From positions 1,438,046-1,502,045 of the forward strand of contig CP073692.1 in assembly GCA_018228665.1 (NCBI GenBank): a stretch of DNA of 64,000 bases, written 5' to 3'. Shown here one piece after another: positions 53,121 through 61,809 of this stretch. Source of the stretch: Faecalicatena sp. Marseille-Q4148. Its GTDB lineage: Bacteria; Bacillota; Clostridia; Lachnospirales; Lachnospiraceae. Numbering within the stretch: position 1 is the first letter of the stretch; every line of letters starts with the position of its first letter. A program made the position numbers and the translations under genes. The notes under the pieces are model-generated. The model was given only the letters and a program-made list of their open reading frames with translations. It had not been told where the DNA came from and did not search any database.

Positions 53121-54167
53121 CTACTTTCCCAGTTCTTCCCACTGTTTTAATTCTTCTTGAACATATGGAAGCTTCAATAACTTCTCTTTGACTTCTTCTA
53201 CACTAAGCAGTTCTGTATTATTAGAGTTAAATTCTGTTAAAGTATTTCTCTTAACATCTCCGTCTTTAAAATATTTATCATAATTTAAGTCTCGCTTATC
53301 ACACGGTACTCGATAGAACTGTCCCATATCGATTGCATTTGCACATTCTTCATTTGTCAACAGCGTTTCATACATTTTCTCACCATGACGAATTCCGATA
53401 ATTTTTATTTCGTTCTCAGCATGAAAGACTTCTTTTACTGCCTGTGCTAAAACTTCAATTGTACATGCCGGAGCTTTCTGAACAAGAATATCCCCACTGT
53501 TTCCATTTTCAAACGCAAATACAACTAGCTCAACAGCTTCTTCCAGACTCATAATAAATCTTGTCATTGTCGGTTCTGTAACTGTAAGGTTTTTTCCTTC
53601 CTTGATCTGATTAATAAACAATGGAATTACAGAACCTCTTGAACACATTACATTTCCGTATCTTGTACAGCAGATCTCCGTCTTTTCCGGAGCAACTGTC
53701 CGTGATTTGGCAACAATCACTTTTTCCATCATCGCCTTGCTTGTTCCCATAGCATTTACCGGGTAAGCTGCTTTATCTGTTGAAAGACAAATAACTTTTT
53801 TAACCCCTGCGTCAATTGCTGCTGTTAATACATTCTCCGTTCCCAGCACGTTTGTTTTTACTGCCTCAACTGGGAAAAATTCACAAGATGGAACTTGTTT
53901 CAGCGCTGCAGCATGAAAAATATAATCAACCCCGTGCATAGCATTCTTTACGCTTTGCAGATCTCTTACATCTCCAATATAAAATTTAATCTTATCACTC
54001 ACTTCCGGAAAATTTCTCTGATAATAGTGTCTCATATCATCCTGCTTTAATTCATCTCTGGAAAATATCCGAATTTCCTTAATATCTGTCTCTAAAAATC
54101 TGTCTAAAACCGCATTTCCAAATGATCCTGTTCCACCGGTAATTAATAATGTTGCTCCTTCAAACAT
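53121..54167 (-). CDS. fnlA: UDP-N-acetylglucosamine 4,6-dehydratase/5-epimerase (FnlA/CapE)
   Basis: 348 residues, SDR: LLITGGTGSFGNAVLDRFL, IFSRDELKQDDMRHYYQ, HAAALKQVPSCEFFPVEAVK, LSTDKAAYPVNAMGTSKAMM (catalytic Met-Gly-Thr-Ser-Lys type, as in CapE and FlaA1-class enzymes). First enzyme of UDP-L-FucNAc. It uses UDP-GlcNAc; start ATG 54167 has AAGGAG upstream; nine in-frame codons upstream are rejected. Downstream fnlB and fnlC complete the pathway. Confidence 0.93.
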   Translation of the reverse strand: MFEGATLLITGGTGSFGNAVLDRFLETDIKEIRIFSRDELKQDDMRHYYQRNFPEVSDKIKFYIGDVRDLQSVKNAMHGVDYIFHAAALKQVPSCEFFPVEAVKTNVLGTENVLTAAIDAGVKKVICLSTDKAAYPVNAMGTSKAMMEKVIVAKSRTVAPEKTEICCTRYGNVMCSRGSVIPLFINQIKEGKNLTVTEPTMTRFIMSLEEAVELVVFAFENGNSGDILVQKAPACTIEVLAQAVKEVFHAENEIKIIGIRHGEKMYETLLTNEECANAIDMGQFYRVPCDKRDLNYDKYFKDGDVKRNTLTEFNSNNTELLSVEEVKEKLLKLPYVQEELKQWEELGK

Positions 54168-54194
54168 ATTTTTCACTCTCCTTTTATGATACAA

Positions 54195-55430
54195 TTATTC
54201 TTTCTTGAAACTTTTTCTTAATTCTATTTCATACAATATAAAATAACTTATGAATTGCAGTATAAGTATTAACATATAACTTACAATACTTCCTACTAAA
54301 CCTTTCCATTGAATTACGCTAATCGATATCACTAAACTGACTGCAAACATACATAACTGCAATATTAATTGAATTTTTGTACTATGCATCGTAATCAAAG
54401 CATTCAGCAGCACTGTCGAAGAAGCATAAAAAGCCCCTCCAACAATCACTCCCAAAAGAAGCCAGCGATATGCAAATAAATCAACACCATAAATCATCCC
54501 CAGCAAAGGGACTCCGATATAATATGCTGCCGGAAGAACAATAATCAGTACTCCAAAAATGCTTAAAACAATCCTTCTGACGGTTCTCTGAAATTCTATT
54601 TTTAAACCTTTTTCCCGGTGTTCAACCAGACTTGTCAACGAAGGCTGCAGCACAAACTGTCCAAACAACATAATAAATGTAGCCGGCATACTCAAAATCC
54701 CATAAATGGCCTGTGCTTCGCTATCTAACAATCGGTCTATAATATATCTCGGAATATTAATAATTAATGTAATAATTAATGTAAATGCAAATGTATACCA
54801 TGACCTTTTAATCAAAGTCAAGCTTTCTCTTTTTTTCAGACCATACTGAAATTTTACATATTTGTGCGCATGTCTGCCTTCATATGTAATAAGAAAAACT
54901 ATATTTAATACAACCAGAAACATACAGCTCATATATAAATTACGAGTATAAAAATCAATGATTCCGAATCCAATGAGACCAAGCAAGGATTTGTAGGTCA
55001 TAGATTTCCCAGCTATATAAAGCAATTCTCTTTTTTGTAAAACTCCATAAAAGGCATCACTTAACGCTTCTATACATTTAAGAACACATAAAGCCAAAAA
55101 TATACTTGCTTTTCCTGGATTATAATGATTTATTAACACAAAGCCCAGAGATAATACTGCTCCTATTACACATGTCAAAATTCTCGTATTAATATAGGTA
55201 GCTTCTGAAACTTCCTTATTATCATCTGTCACCTGATAGGTTCGACCGCAGAACAACGCAATTGCATTGACAATACACGCCGATGCATAAGAAAAGCTAA
55301 AGATACCTCCATCCTCAATCCCATTAATCCTGGTAACAATAATCATAAATAACAATGAATTAAAAGATAAAAAGGTAGTACCTAGTGTGTTCCATATATA
55401 GTTTTTCTTTAAATTATCTTGTTTTTGCAT
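54195..55430 (-). CDS. wzx: Wzx-type oligosaccharide flippase (MOP superfamily)
   Basis: 411 residues, twelve or more hydrophobic segments, polysaccharide-export MOP fold: NTLGTTFLSFNSLLFMIIVT, GIEDGGIFSFSYASACIVNA, LSMPATFIMLFGQFVLQPSL. It moves a lipid-linked sugar unit across the membrane. Its presence along with Wzm/Wzt is unusual and is discussed in the findings. The ATG at 55430 is preferred over a TTG at 55451; it lies 17 bases inside the end of the upstream GT4 gene. Confidence 0.88.
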   Translation of the reverse strand: MQKQDNLKKNYIWNTLGTTFLSFNSLLFMIIVTRINGIEDGGIFSFSYASACIVNAIALFCGRTYQVTDDNKEVSEATYINTRILTCVIGAVLSLGFVLINHYNPGKASIFLALCVLKCIEALSDAFYGVLQKRELLYIAGKSMTYKSLLGLIGFGIIDFYTRNLYMSCMFLVVLNIVFLITYEGRHAHKYVKFQYGLKKRESLTLIKRSWYTFAFTLIITLIINIPRYIIDRLLDSEAQAIYGILSMPATFIMLFGQFVLQPSLTSLVEHREKGLKIEFQRTVRRIVLSIFGVLIIVLPAAYYIGVPLLGMIYGVDLFAYRWLLLGVIVGGAFYASSTVLLNALITMHSTKIQLILQLCMFAVSLVISISVIQWKGLVGSIVSYMLILILQFISYFILYEIELRKSFKKE

Positions 55431-56637
55431 ATGACTCTTTTTTCTTTCCAATAATGTCCCCGAAAATTTTTTCTAAATCCGATATGCATTTTTCTTTTTC
55501 GAAATGCTTCTGATAGTATTTTAATCCATTTTCTCCCCACTGTTTTAGTAAATCAGCATTCTGATAATAGTGCTCTATCAGATGCGCCAACTCTTCTGCA
55601 TTTCCGGAAATTGTACATTTGCCGCACTCTGCTTCTTCTACTACTTCTTTCACTTCTCCGCTGATTGCTCCAAAAATAGGTTTGCCTGCTAACATATATG
55701 ACTGAATTTTCGCCGGGAGTGTACTATTCACTACTTCATTATCTACCATTGTTATGATAAATGCATCAGCAAGCGAATAATATTTTGGCATTTCCTCTAA
55801 TTTATGCATTCCATGAAATGTGATATTCCTCAACCCTTTTTCATTAGCGCTCTTTTCACATGCTTCTCTGCTCAATCCATCGCCAACAATATGAAAATGT
55901 ATATCTTGTTTTTCTTTCAATAACTCTGCACATTCCACAATCGTCTCACAACTCTGTGCCGGTCCCACATTCCCTGCAAATACAATATCAAACATTTTAT
56001 TATCAACAAACTTCATATTTTGATACGTATTTTCTGCATAAGATGGATAATAGATTAGACCTTTTTCCTCAGAAGAAATTCTTAGCTCATTTTCAAAATA
56101 TTTTTGAAAAGATTTTGAACTAATAGTAATTACATCTGCTTGACGATATGTCCAGATGCTGATTTTTGACAATATTTTATAAATTTTACTCTCTTTCGAG
56201 ATAGGACCGGTTGTAACACTGATCGGCCATTGATCAAGACAATGAATCACTAATGGGATTTTTTTCATTTTCTTTAATACGATTGCCGGCCATGCCATTG
56301 TAATTGGAGACGTCTGGTATACATATACAAGATCATACTTTCCTTTTACAAAAAGTGCTTTTAATGACCCAAAAGTAAAAAACCAAACATAATTTAACGC
56401 CATCCGCAGCGTACTTTTCCCTCTTCCAATTAAAGAACATCGTATTATTTTCACGCCATTAATCGTCTGCTTTCGGTTCCGAAACCACTTATATTCTTTT
56501 AAAACTTTTCCTTCCGGATAGTTTGGAAGTCCGGTCAAAACAGTCACTTCATGTCCTCGTTTTACCAATTCAAAACAAAGATCATTGATTCTAAAATTTT
56601 CAGGATAAAAATGTTGTCCTGCTACTAATATCTTCAC
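55414..56637 (-). CDS. wbuB: GT4 glycosyltransferase (WbuB-like, probable L-FucNAc transferase)
   Basis: 407 residues, GT-B/GT4: ILVAGQHFYPENFRINDLCF and LVKRGHEVTVLTGLPNYPEG (WbuB-like N-terminus), IHCLDQWPISVTTG, IVFAGNVGPAQSCETIVECA, FIITMVDNEVVNSTLPAKIQ and SYMLAGKPIFGAISGEVKEV. In WbuB/FnlD-type loci the enzyme adds FucNAc to the priming sugar. fnlABC lies just downstream. The start is a GTG (56637) with GAGGTATAACC upstream. Confidence 0.85.
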   Translation of the reverse strand: MKILVAGQHFYPENFRINDLCFELVKRGHEVTVLTGLPNYPEGKVLKEYKWFRNRKQTINGVKIIRCSLIGRGKSTLRMALNYVWFFTFGSLKALFVKGKYDLVYVYQTSPITMAWPAIVLKKMKKIPLVIHCLDQWPISVTTGPISKESKIYKILSKISIWTYRQADVITISSKSFQKYFENELRISSEEKGLIYYPSYAENTYQNMKFVDNKMFDIVFAGNVGPAQSCETIVECAELLKEKQDIHFHIVGDGLSREACEKSANEKGLRNITFHGMHKLEEMPKYYSLADAFIITMVDNEVVNSTLPAKIQSYMLAGKPIFGAISGEVKEVVEEAECGKCTISGNAEELAHLIEHYYQNADLLKQWGENGLKYYQKHFEKEKCISDLEKIFGDIIGKKKESYAKTR

Positions 56638-56665
56638 GGTTATACCTCATATTTTAATACTTTTT

Positions 56666-58171
56666 TTATTCAATATCCCTCGTAAAATTATCCCAGAACG
56701 ATGAATTTCTCTGCAGCTCTTTTTCTTCCATCTCAATTCCCACTTCTTCTGTTCTTGTCGGAATTGATGCGAAAAGATTTGTTCCAAGCGCCAGTCGATC
56801 TCCTTCTATCGTTACTCCAAGACTTGCAAGGGTTGTCGGAAACATATCCATTGTTGTAAATTCCCGATTCATTAAATTTGCCGGTACTGCGGCGGAATTA
56901 ATGAATGCATTATACACTCTTCTGGAATAATCTTCCGGAATCATTTTCATGAAATCTGTTTCCAGATTTTTCATTGTCAAGTGATCTCCTGAAATGACAA
57001 TTGTTGTATTGGCATAGAATGGCTGCTGTTGAATCCAACTTACAAACTCTGCAACCTGTCTGCTGGAACAAGCCATTACATTCTGATATACTGTCGGATA
57101 ATCGTTTCGGCAAAGTTCGCATGTATACCCATCTTCAAAATGTGTATCTACTGTCAGCATTGTCAAATTAAACGGCTCCGGACTTGCAGATAATTCTGTC
57201 AGTTTTTGTTTTGCAATCTCAAATAAACGCTGATCTTCATATCCCCAGAAGACTTTATAGCCCGGTGGAATAAGTCCCTTTGCCGCTGCTTCATTAAAAT
57301 CCAGCATTTCATAATTTCCATGACTAGAAAAATAATTTCTTCTTCCGCCAAAGGATGCATCTGAACCAATCAACAGCGTCTGACGATACCCCTGCTCTTC
57401 CAGAATATCTCCAATACTGCTGACTGCCGGAAGAAAACTTGCCTGCGTGTCCATTGCATTTCCGTCAATCGGAATCGATAACGGAAGTCCCGAAGTCTGT
57501 GCAAACATTGCTCCCATCGTCCACGTTGCGCCGGTTGCTGCATATCCGCCGCCAAGTCCCTGCGTATTAGAAAAACTGATATTACTCTGTGCCAAAGCAG
57601 TTAACTCCGGAATGCAGTTCTGATCAAACGCTCCTCCAACCTCTTTCGATGCATAAGTTGTCTCCATCGATTCAAGGAAAATATATATGAGATTCCTCTT
57701 CTGTTCCGGGAATGTAATCTGTACACTTCTCGGATCTACATAGTTATCCTGTATAAAGGTTGACTGGGTTTTCTGACTTTTTAAATAATCATCCACACTC
57801 AGTTCTTCCCAAATATAGTCAACCGAATGCTTCACAAGAAAGACTGCAAATGACATTACTCCGATCCAGACAAGATATTTTGTTATCTTTCTTTTTCGCA
57901 CGGCAATCCAGACAATCAGAAGTGTCAGTACTGCCACAATTGCTACCGGTACACAAAGATTGACTGCTTCCCAAACCATATCTTCATTTGTTCCTTCTAA
58001 CGGCACCTTTAGATGAAACACAATTTCATCCATTGTCAAAAGTCCCCATGTATCAATCACCCACTGCGCCAGATAGTAAGAAACTACACCCAAAAACAGT
58101 CCAATCAACATAATCAGCGTAAAAAAAGGCCCAAAAATTCTTCTGATCGCTTTCCATATTCTCTCTAACAT
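56666..58171 (-). CDS. LTA-synthase/OpgB-like phosphoglycerol transferase
   Basis: 501 residues: three or four N-terminal helices (about 12-120) then a sulfatase/alkaline-phosphatase-fold domain (about 155-470) with catalytic-Thr region GLGGGYAATGATWTMGAMF, NLIYIFLESMETTYASKEV (metal Glu), LIGSDASFGGRRNYFSSHG and VISGDHLTMKNLETDFMKMI (metal His/Asp). It moves glycerol phosphate (or a related group) to a glycan outside the membrane. It is closer in size and motif to OpgB/GacH than to LtaS. It sits among fnl, GT4 and nucleotidyltransferase genes. Confidence 0.85.
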   Translation of the reverse strand: MLERIWKAIRRIFGPFFTLIMLIGLFLGVVSYYLAQWVIDTWGLLTMDEIVFHLKVPLEGTNEDMVWEAVNLCVPVAIVAVLTLLIVWIAVRKRKITKYLVWIGVMSFAVFLVKHSVDYIWEELSVDDYLKSQKTQSTFIQDNYVDPRSVQITFPEQKRNLIYIFLESMETTYASKEVGGAFDQNCIPELTALAQSNISFSNTQGLGGGYAATGATWTMGAMFAQTSGLPLSIPIDGNAMDTQASFLPAVSSIGDILEEQGYRQTLLIGSDASFGGRRNYFSSHGNYEMLDFNEAAAKGLIPPGYKVFWGYEDQRLFEIAKQKLTELSASPEPFNLTMLTVDTHFEDGYTCELCRNDYPTVYQNVMACSSRQVAEFVSWIQQQPFYANTTIVISGDHLTMKNLETDFMKMIPEDYSRRVYNAFINSAAVPANLMNREFTTMDMFPTTLASLGVTIEGDRLALGTNLFASIPTRTEEVGIEMEEKELQRNSSFWDNFTRDIE

Positions 58172-58187
58172 CGTATTTGTCCTTATC

Positions 58188-59108
58188 CTACAGCGTTTCC
58201 GGATAAATACCGGATGCGATTAACTCTTTAATCGAATTCACTACCGCTTCTTTATCTTCTTTATATGTCACGCCAAACCATTTATCATGTGACTTTAACA
58301 CTTTTACGCTGATTTTTTCTTCCTGAAGTAAGTCGCCGATAATTGTTGGAAGCAAATACTCTCTTTTCAGTTGATCAGAAGGCGTCTCCTCAAGAAACGC
58401 TCTAAATCCATTTTCAAGAATCTCAAAAAAGTCCGGATACAATCCCCACATATTCATAGATACAGAGGAATTTACATCAATCTTTCTCTGTATTCCGTTC
58501 TCTCCGATTACCATCGCTCCCTCTGGCGTTTTGATAATATTATGTGTTTCTACTATATTAGAAAGCATGTCATCCTTTCCGATCTGACACACGCCTCTTG
58601 TCACTCCACCGTTTTCACTCAGAGTATTTTTTAAAACAAAGCCAACCATAGATGCTGACATTTTTCCTTCTTCGCAGTTTTTCTTGCCTGTCAGATATTG
58701 AAACGCTTCCTGATATGCTTCTTTTCCATAATAATCATCGGCATTAATCACGAGAAACGGGGTATCTACCACATCTTTACAGCAGAGGATTGCCTGTCCG
58801 GTTCCCCACGGTTTTGTTCTTCCGGCAAATTTTTCCTGATATTTCTCCGGAATGTCCATCAGTTCCTGAAATGCATAGGCAACTTTGACACGTTTTTCAA
58901 TGCGATTTCCTATGATTTCCCTGAAATCTTTCTCCAGATCTTTGCGGATCACAAAAACAACTTTATCAAATCCTGCTTCCTTTGCATCATAAATAGAGTA
59001 ATCCATAATGATTTCTCCATTTGGTCCTACCGGTTCTAACTGTTTGATTCCGCCGCCAAATCTGCTTCCGATTCCAGCCGCCATAATTACCAGTGTCGCT
59101 TTGTTCAT
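58188..59108 (-). CDS. sugar-phosphate nucleotidyltransferase-like protein
   Basis: 306 residues, NTP-transferase fold: LVIMAAGIGSRFGGGIKQLE (nucleotide loop), PFLVINADDYYGKEAYQEAF (DD metal), PWGTGQAILCCKDVV. It is not RfbA or GalU by motif; it resembles a group of nucleotidyltransferases found in polysaccharide clusters. The donor sugar is unknown. First gene after the promoter at 59192-59220; AAGGAG ribosome site. Confidence 0.85.
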   Translation of the reverse strand: MNKATLVIMAAGIGSRFGGGIKQLEPVGPNGEIIMDYSIYDAKEAGFDKVVFVIRKDLEKDFREIIGNRIEKRVKVAYAFQELMDIPEKYQEKFAGRTKPWGTGQAILCCKDVVDTPFLVINADDYYGKEAYQEAFQYLTGKKNCEEGKMSASMVGFVLKNTLSENGGVTRGVCQIGKDDMLSNIVETHNIIKTPEGAMVIGENGIQRKIDVNSSVSMNMWGLYPDFFEILENGFRAFLEETPSDQLKREYLLPTIIGDLLQEEKISVKVLKSHDKWFGVTYKEDKEAVVNSIKELIASGIYPETL

Positions 59109-59191
59109 CTGATTTCTCCTTTTAAATTTGTATTTCTATTGATTTCTTTTGCTCTCAATCGGCTATCGCTTTCGCCAATTAGCCTCATATT

Positions 59192-59220
59192 ACTATAACA
59201 CCAAATAATGTTTTTTTCAA
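59192..59220 (-). promoter_or_regulatory. upstream promoter of the polysaccharide locus
   Basis: Minus strand TTGAAA (59215-59220), 17 bases, TATAGT (59192-59197). The leader of about 80 bases contains a GGCTA...TAGCC stem-loop with a GAAA loop (59158-59181). Would drive nucleotidyltransferase through GT-C. Confidence 0.6.
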
Positions 59221-59296
59221 TGATAACATCTGAGGTCAGTAACCCCGCAAATATTAAAAGCCAACAAACTGAAACAAACACTAAAACAAATCTGCA

Positions 59297-59330
59297 ATCA
59301 AATAAGGAGATGCTTTCTCGCATCTCCTCA
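59297..59330 (-). terminator. terminator of the cdaA-cdaR-HPr operon
   Basis: Minus strand AGGAGATGC-GAGAAA-GCATCTCCT: 9-bp stem, 6-base loop, followed by TATTTG. The T-run is short but the stem is strong; 47 bases past the HPr gene. Confidence 0.65.
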
Positions 59331-59376
59331 TACAATTCTCATTGATTTTTATTAGTTTTTATCATCTCGGTAAGTA

Positions 59377-59640
59377 TTATTCGCCCAAGCCATTTTTTAC
59401 AGCCAGCACCATTGCATCCAACGCTTCTGCTTCGTCCGGACCGCTGCATATGATTTCGATCTCGTCTCCCGCCTTGACACAGGAACCAAGCACGCTTAAA
59501 ACGCTTTTGGCATTGGCAGTGGTATTTCTGACACGGTATGTGATCGAACTTTGAAATCTTACCGCAGTATTACAAAATATTCCTGCCGGCCGCAAATGAA
59601 GGCCTGTTGGATTCTTAATTACTACTTTTTGGCTTACCAT
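59377..59640 (-). CDS. HPr-family phosphocarrier protein
   Basis: 87 residues. His15 is in NPTGLHLRPAG, the PTS phosphorylation site, and Ser46 in NAKSVLSVLG aligns with the HprK regulatory site, so this is HPr and not the His-less Crh. C-terminal GLGE matches ordinary HPr. It is the last gene of comF...cdaA-cdaR-HPr, 16 bases after cdaR, instead of lying with ptsI. GAGGAG ribosome site. Confidence 0.92.
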   Translation of the reverse strand: MVSQKVVIKNPTGLHLRPAGIFCNTAVRFQSSITYRVRNTTANAKSVLSVLGSCVKAGDEIEIICSGPDEAEALDAMVLAVKNGLGE

Positions 59641-59656
59641 GCTGCTTCTCCTCTCC

Positions 59657-60934
59657 CTATTCTGCCTTCTTTTGTTCTTCTTCCTGCTTCTGCATTTGCA
59701 ATGTCACATATGCATCTTCAGCCATGAAAACTCCTGTCGGCAAATTCACTGTCACAGGAACTGTATAACTTTTTTCCTCGGTACAATCTTTCAAATCAAT
59801 GGAAACTCTTTTCTCCACCTGTTCCAGTGTCAGCGCCTCTAACGCCGCATCATCCCCGGTAAAATGAAGCATAATTTCCTGTATATTTCCAAAGTCAATT
59901 TTATATCCTGCTTTTACGTTGTTTTTTGTAATACTGTTGATCGGTACTTCAAACGTCTTCACACCTGCTTTTTCTACACGAATCGTCACTACAACATTTT
60001 TTTCGTTTTCATTGGCAAGTCGGATATTTTCCGGAAGCGCGCTGGAAATATCAATGGTTTCTTCTGTCTTTTCACTAATATTATCTGCTAACAGCATATC
60101 AGAAGAAATCGTAATTTCGCTAATATCTGCGATATCTTCTTCCAGTCCTGCAATACTGATCCGCTGCGGTTCACAAGTAACGTCCCCTATCTTATATCCG
60201 ATTTCAGGACTGATTCCTGTAACGTCTGCTTTCACTTCTACAATCTTTGTTGATAACAGTTCTACTTTTACACGAACTTTCTTATCTCCGCCGATATTTG
60301 TCTCAAGTGATGTCTGATCAATTACATTGCCTCCGCCATCATAGAGCACAAGCTCTGCTTCCAATGTGCTGTCTGATGAAATACCATTAATATCAACTCT
60401 TGCTACAACTTTTTCGATTCTTCCAATCAACGATTTCGGTCCGCTGATCTGAACAGTTTCCGGTTGTGCCACAAGATTTCCCAACACATATCCATCCTGC
60501 AGTGTTCCGATTGTTTCTACATTGATTGGGAATTTGGTAGATTTGCTGCTCTCAATCTTAATTTCCACATTGTTTGGCAGTGCAGTCGCTGACCGGTATT
60601 CGCCTTCAAATCCTCCAATCGCCACCTCAATCGGCACGAAAGAGGACAGCTGGATATCTTTAATATCTGCTGTAGCCCGGATCGCCTCCGGGGTAATTTT
60701 CTCTAAAATACTTCTCTTAGCTGTTACCGTAACCGTCGCTGTATTTCCATTGACAATCCGATAAGTATTTCCTTTATTCAGAATCAACTCGTCGTGCAGC
60801 ATCGTTACAACCACATTGGAATAAGTACGTCGTTCTACCGGATCTATCTCATTCACAACAATTAGCCACAAAAGAAATGCAAAAGCGAGGGCAGCCAGTT
60901 TCAATGCCAGATTATTTGTCAGCCTTTTTTTCAT
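59657..60934 (-). CDS. cdaR: YbbR-domain protein CdaR, regulator of CdaA
   Basis: 425 residues: one N-terminal helix (about 7-27, LALKLAALAFAFLLWLIVVN) then several YbbR repeats outside the membrane (VPIEVAIGGFEGEYRSATAL, FPINVETIGTLQDGYVLGNL, TVQISGPKSLIGRIEKVVAR). CdaR sits with CdaA and changes its cyclase activity in other Firmicutes. Start at 60934 overlaps the end of cdaA by 23 bases. Confidence 0.92.
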   Translation of the reverse strand: MKKRLTNNLALKLAALAFAFLLWLIVVNEIDPVERRTYSNVVVTMLHDELILNKGNTYRIVNGNTATVTVTAKRSILEKITPEAIRATADIKDIQLSSFVPIEVAIGGFEGEYRSATALPNNVEIKIESSKSTKFPINVETIGTLQDGYVLGNLVAQPETVQISGPKSLIGRIEKVVARVDINGISSDSTLEAELVLYDGGGNVIDQTSLETNIGGDKKVRVKVELLSTKIVEVKADVTGISPEIGYKIGDVTCEPQRISIAGLEEDIADISEITISSDMLLADNISEKTEETIDISSALPENIRLANENEKNVVVTIRVEKAGVKTFEVPINSITKNNVKAGYKIDFGNIQEIMLHFTGDDAALEALTLEQVEKRVSIDLKDCTEEKSYTVPVTVNLPTGVFMAEDAYVTLQMQKQEEEQKKAE

Positions 60935-61772
60935 CTTTCCGCCTTCCTTTCCACAACGCAAATCCTTTCTTGTCTGTCGTTTTATTCTGAAGTGCGATCA
61001 ACCGCTCTGTCAAATACTCTTTTGATACATTTCTATCAAGCTTTCCGCCCATTGCTATCGAAACGAAGCCGGTTTCTTCAGAGACTGCAATGATCATTGC
61101 ATCACTGACTTCACTCATTCCAACTGCTGCGCGATGCCGTGTTCCAAGATCTTTGCTTAACCGAAGATTATCTGTCAGCGGCAAGTAACAAGTCGCCGAT
61201 ACTACTCGATCTCCCCGGATAATTACTGCTCCGTCATGAAGCGGTGTATTGTGTTCAAAAATATTTATCAAAAGCTGACTGGATACAACACCATCGATCA
61301 TAATTCCGGTATGTTCATATTCTGAAAGTTTAATTTCCTGTTCGACAACAATCAGCGCTCCTGTCTTTACCCGTCCCATAGCAAATGCTGCCGTCACAAG
61401 TGCATTAATCGTCTGATCGCTGAAACGTTCATTTTCTTTTGTCTGATTAAATGGCACAACCGAAGAAATAAACTTCTTTTCTCCCAGCTTTTCCAATGCA
61501 CGCCTCAATTCCGGCTGCAGTACTACAATAATCGCCGTTGCCATAATAGCGATGGATTTTTCTGCCAGCCATAAAATTGTATGAAGATTAAGGAGATACG
61601 CAATTAGTATAAATAACCCAAGCGCCATAAGTCCTTTCAAAAGCATCCACGTCTTTGTACTTTTAATCCATACCATAATCTCATAAACGATTACCGCAAT
61701 AATAATAATCTCAAGAATATCTGTAATTCTAATATTCGGAAATGAAATTCCGTTGGCCAGCCATTGCTGCAT
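60912..61772 (-). CDS. cdaA: diadenylate cyclase CdaA
   Basis: 286 residues: three N-terminal helices then the DAC domain with HNTPLHDGAVIIRGD (DGA) and LGTRHRAAVGMSEVSDAMII (RHR) active-site motifs. It makes c-di-AMP from two ATP, controlling potassium and osmotic balance. ATG 61772 has GGGGAGG upstream; an upstream GTG is rejected. Overlaps cdaR. Confidence 0.96.
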   Translation of the reverse strand: MQQWLANGISFPNIRITDILEIIIIAVIVYEIMVWIKSTKTWMLLKGLMALGLFILIAYLLNLHTILWLAEKSIAIMATAIIVVLQPELRRALEKLGEKKFISSVVPFNQTKENERFSDQTINALVTAAFAMGRVKTGALIVVEQEIKLSEYEHTGIMIDGVVSSQLLINIFEHNTPLHDGAVIIRGDRVVSATCYLPLTDNLRLSKDLGTRHRAAVGMSEVSDAMIIAVSEETGFVSIAMGGKLDRNVSKEYLTERLIALQNKTTDKKGFALWKGRRKDEKKADK

Positions 61773-61809
61773 TGTTGTCACCTCCCCTATTATTTTATTT
61801 TGATTTGTT

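Noticed and set aside
59222..59270. GGGGTTACTGACCTCAG segment resembling part of a c-di-GMP-I riboswitch
   Set aside because: The conserved GEMM core (GCAAAGCC and tetraloop receptor order) is not present, and the segment is upstream of the -35 box, so it would not be transcribed from that promoter.
59105..59335. 76-codon open frame on minus in the gap upstream of the nucleotidyltransferase
   Set aside because: It runs through the promoter (59192-59220) and the hairpin terminator, lacks a ribosome site and has no family pattern.
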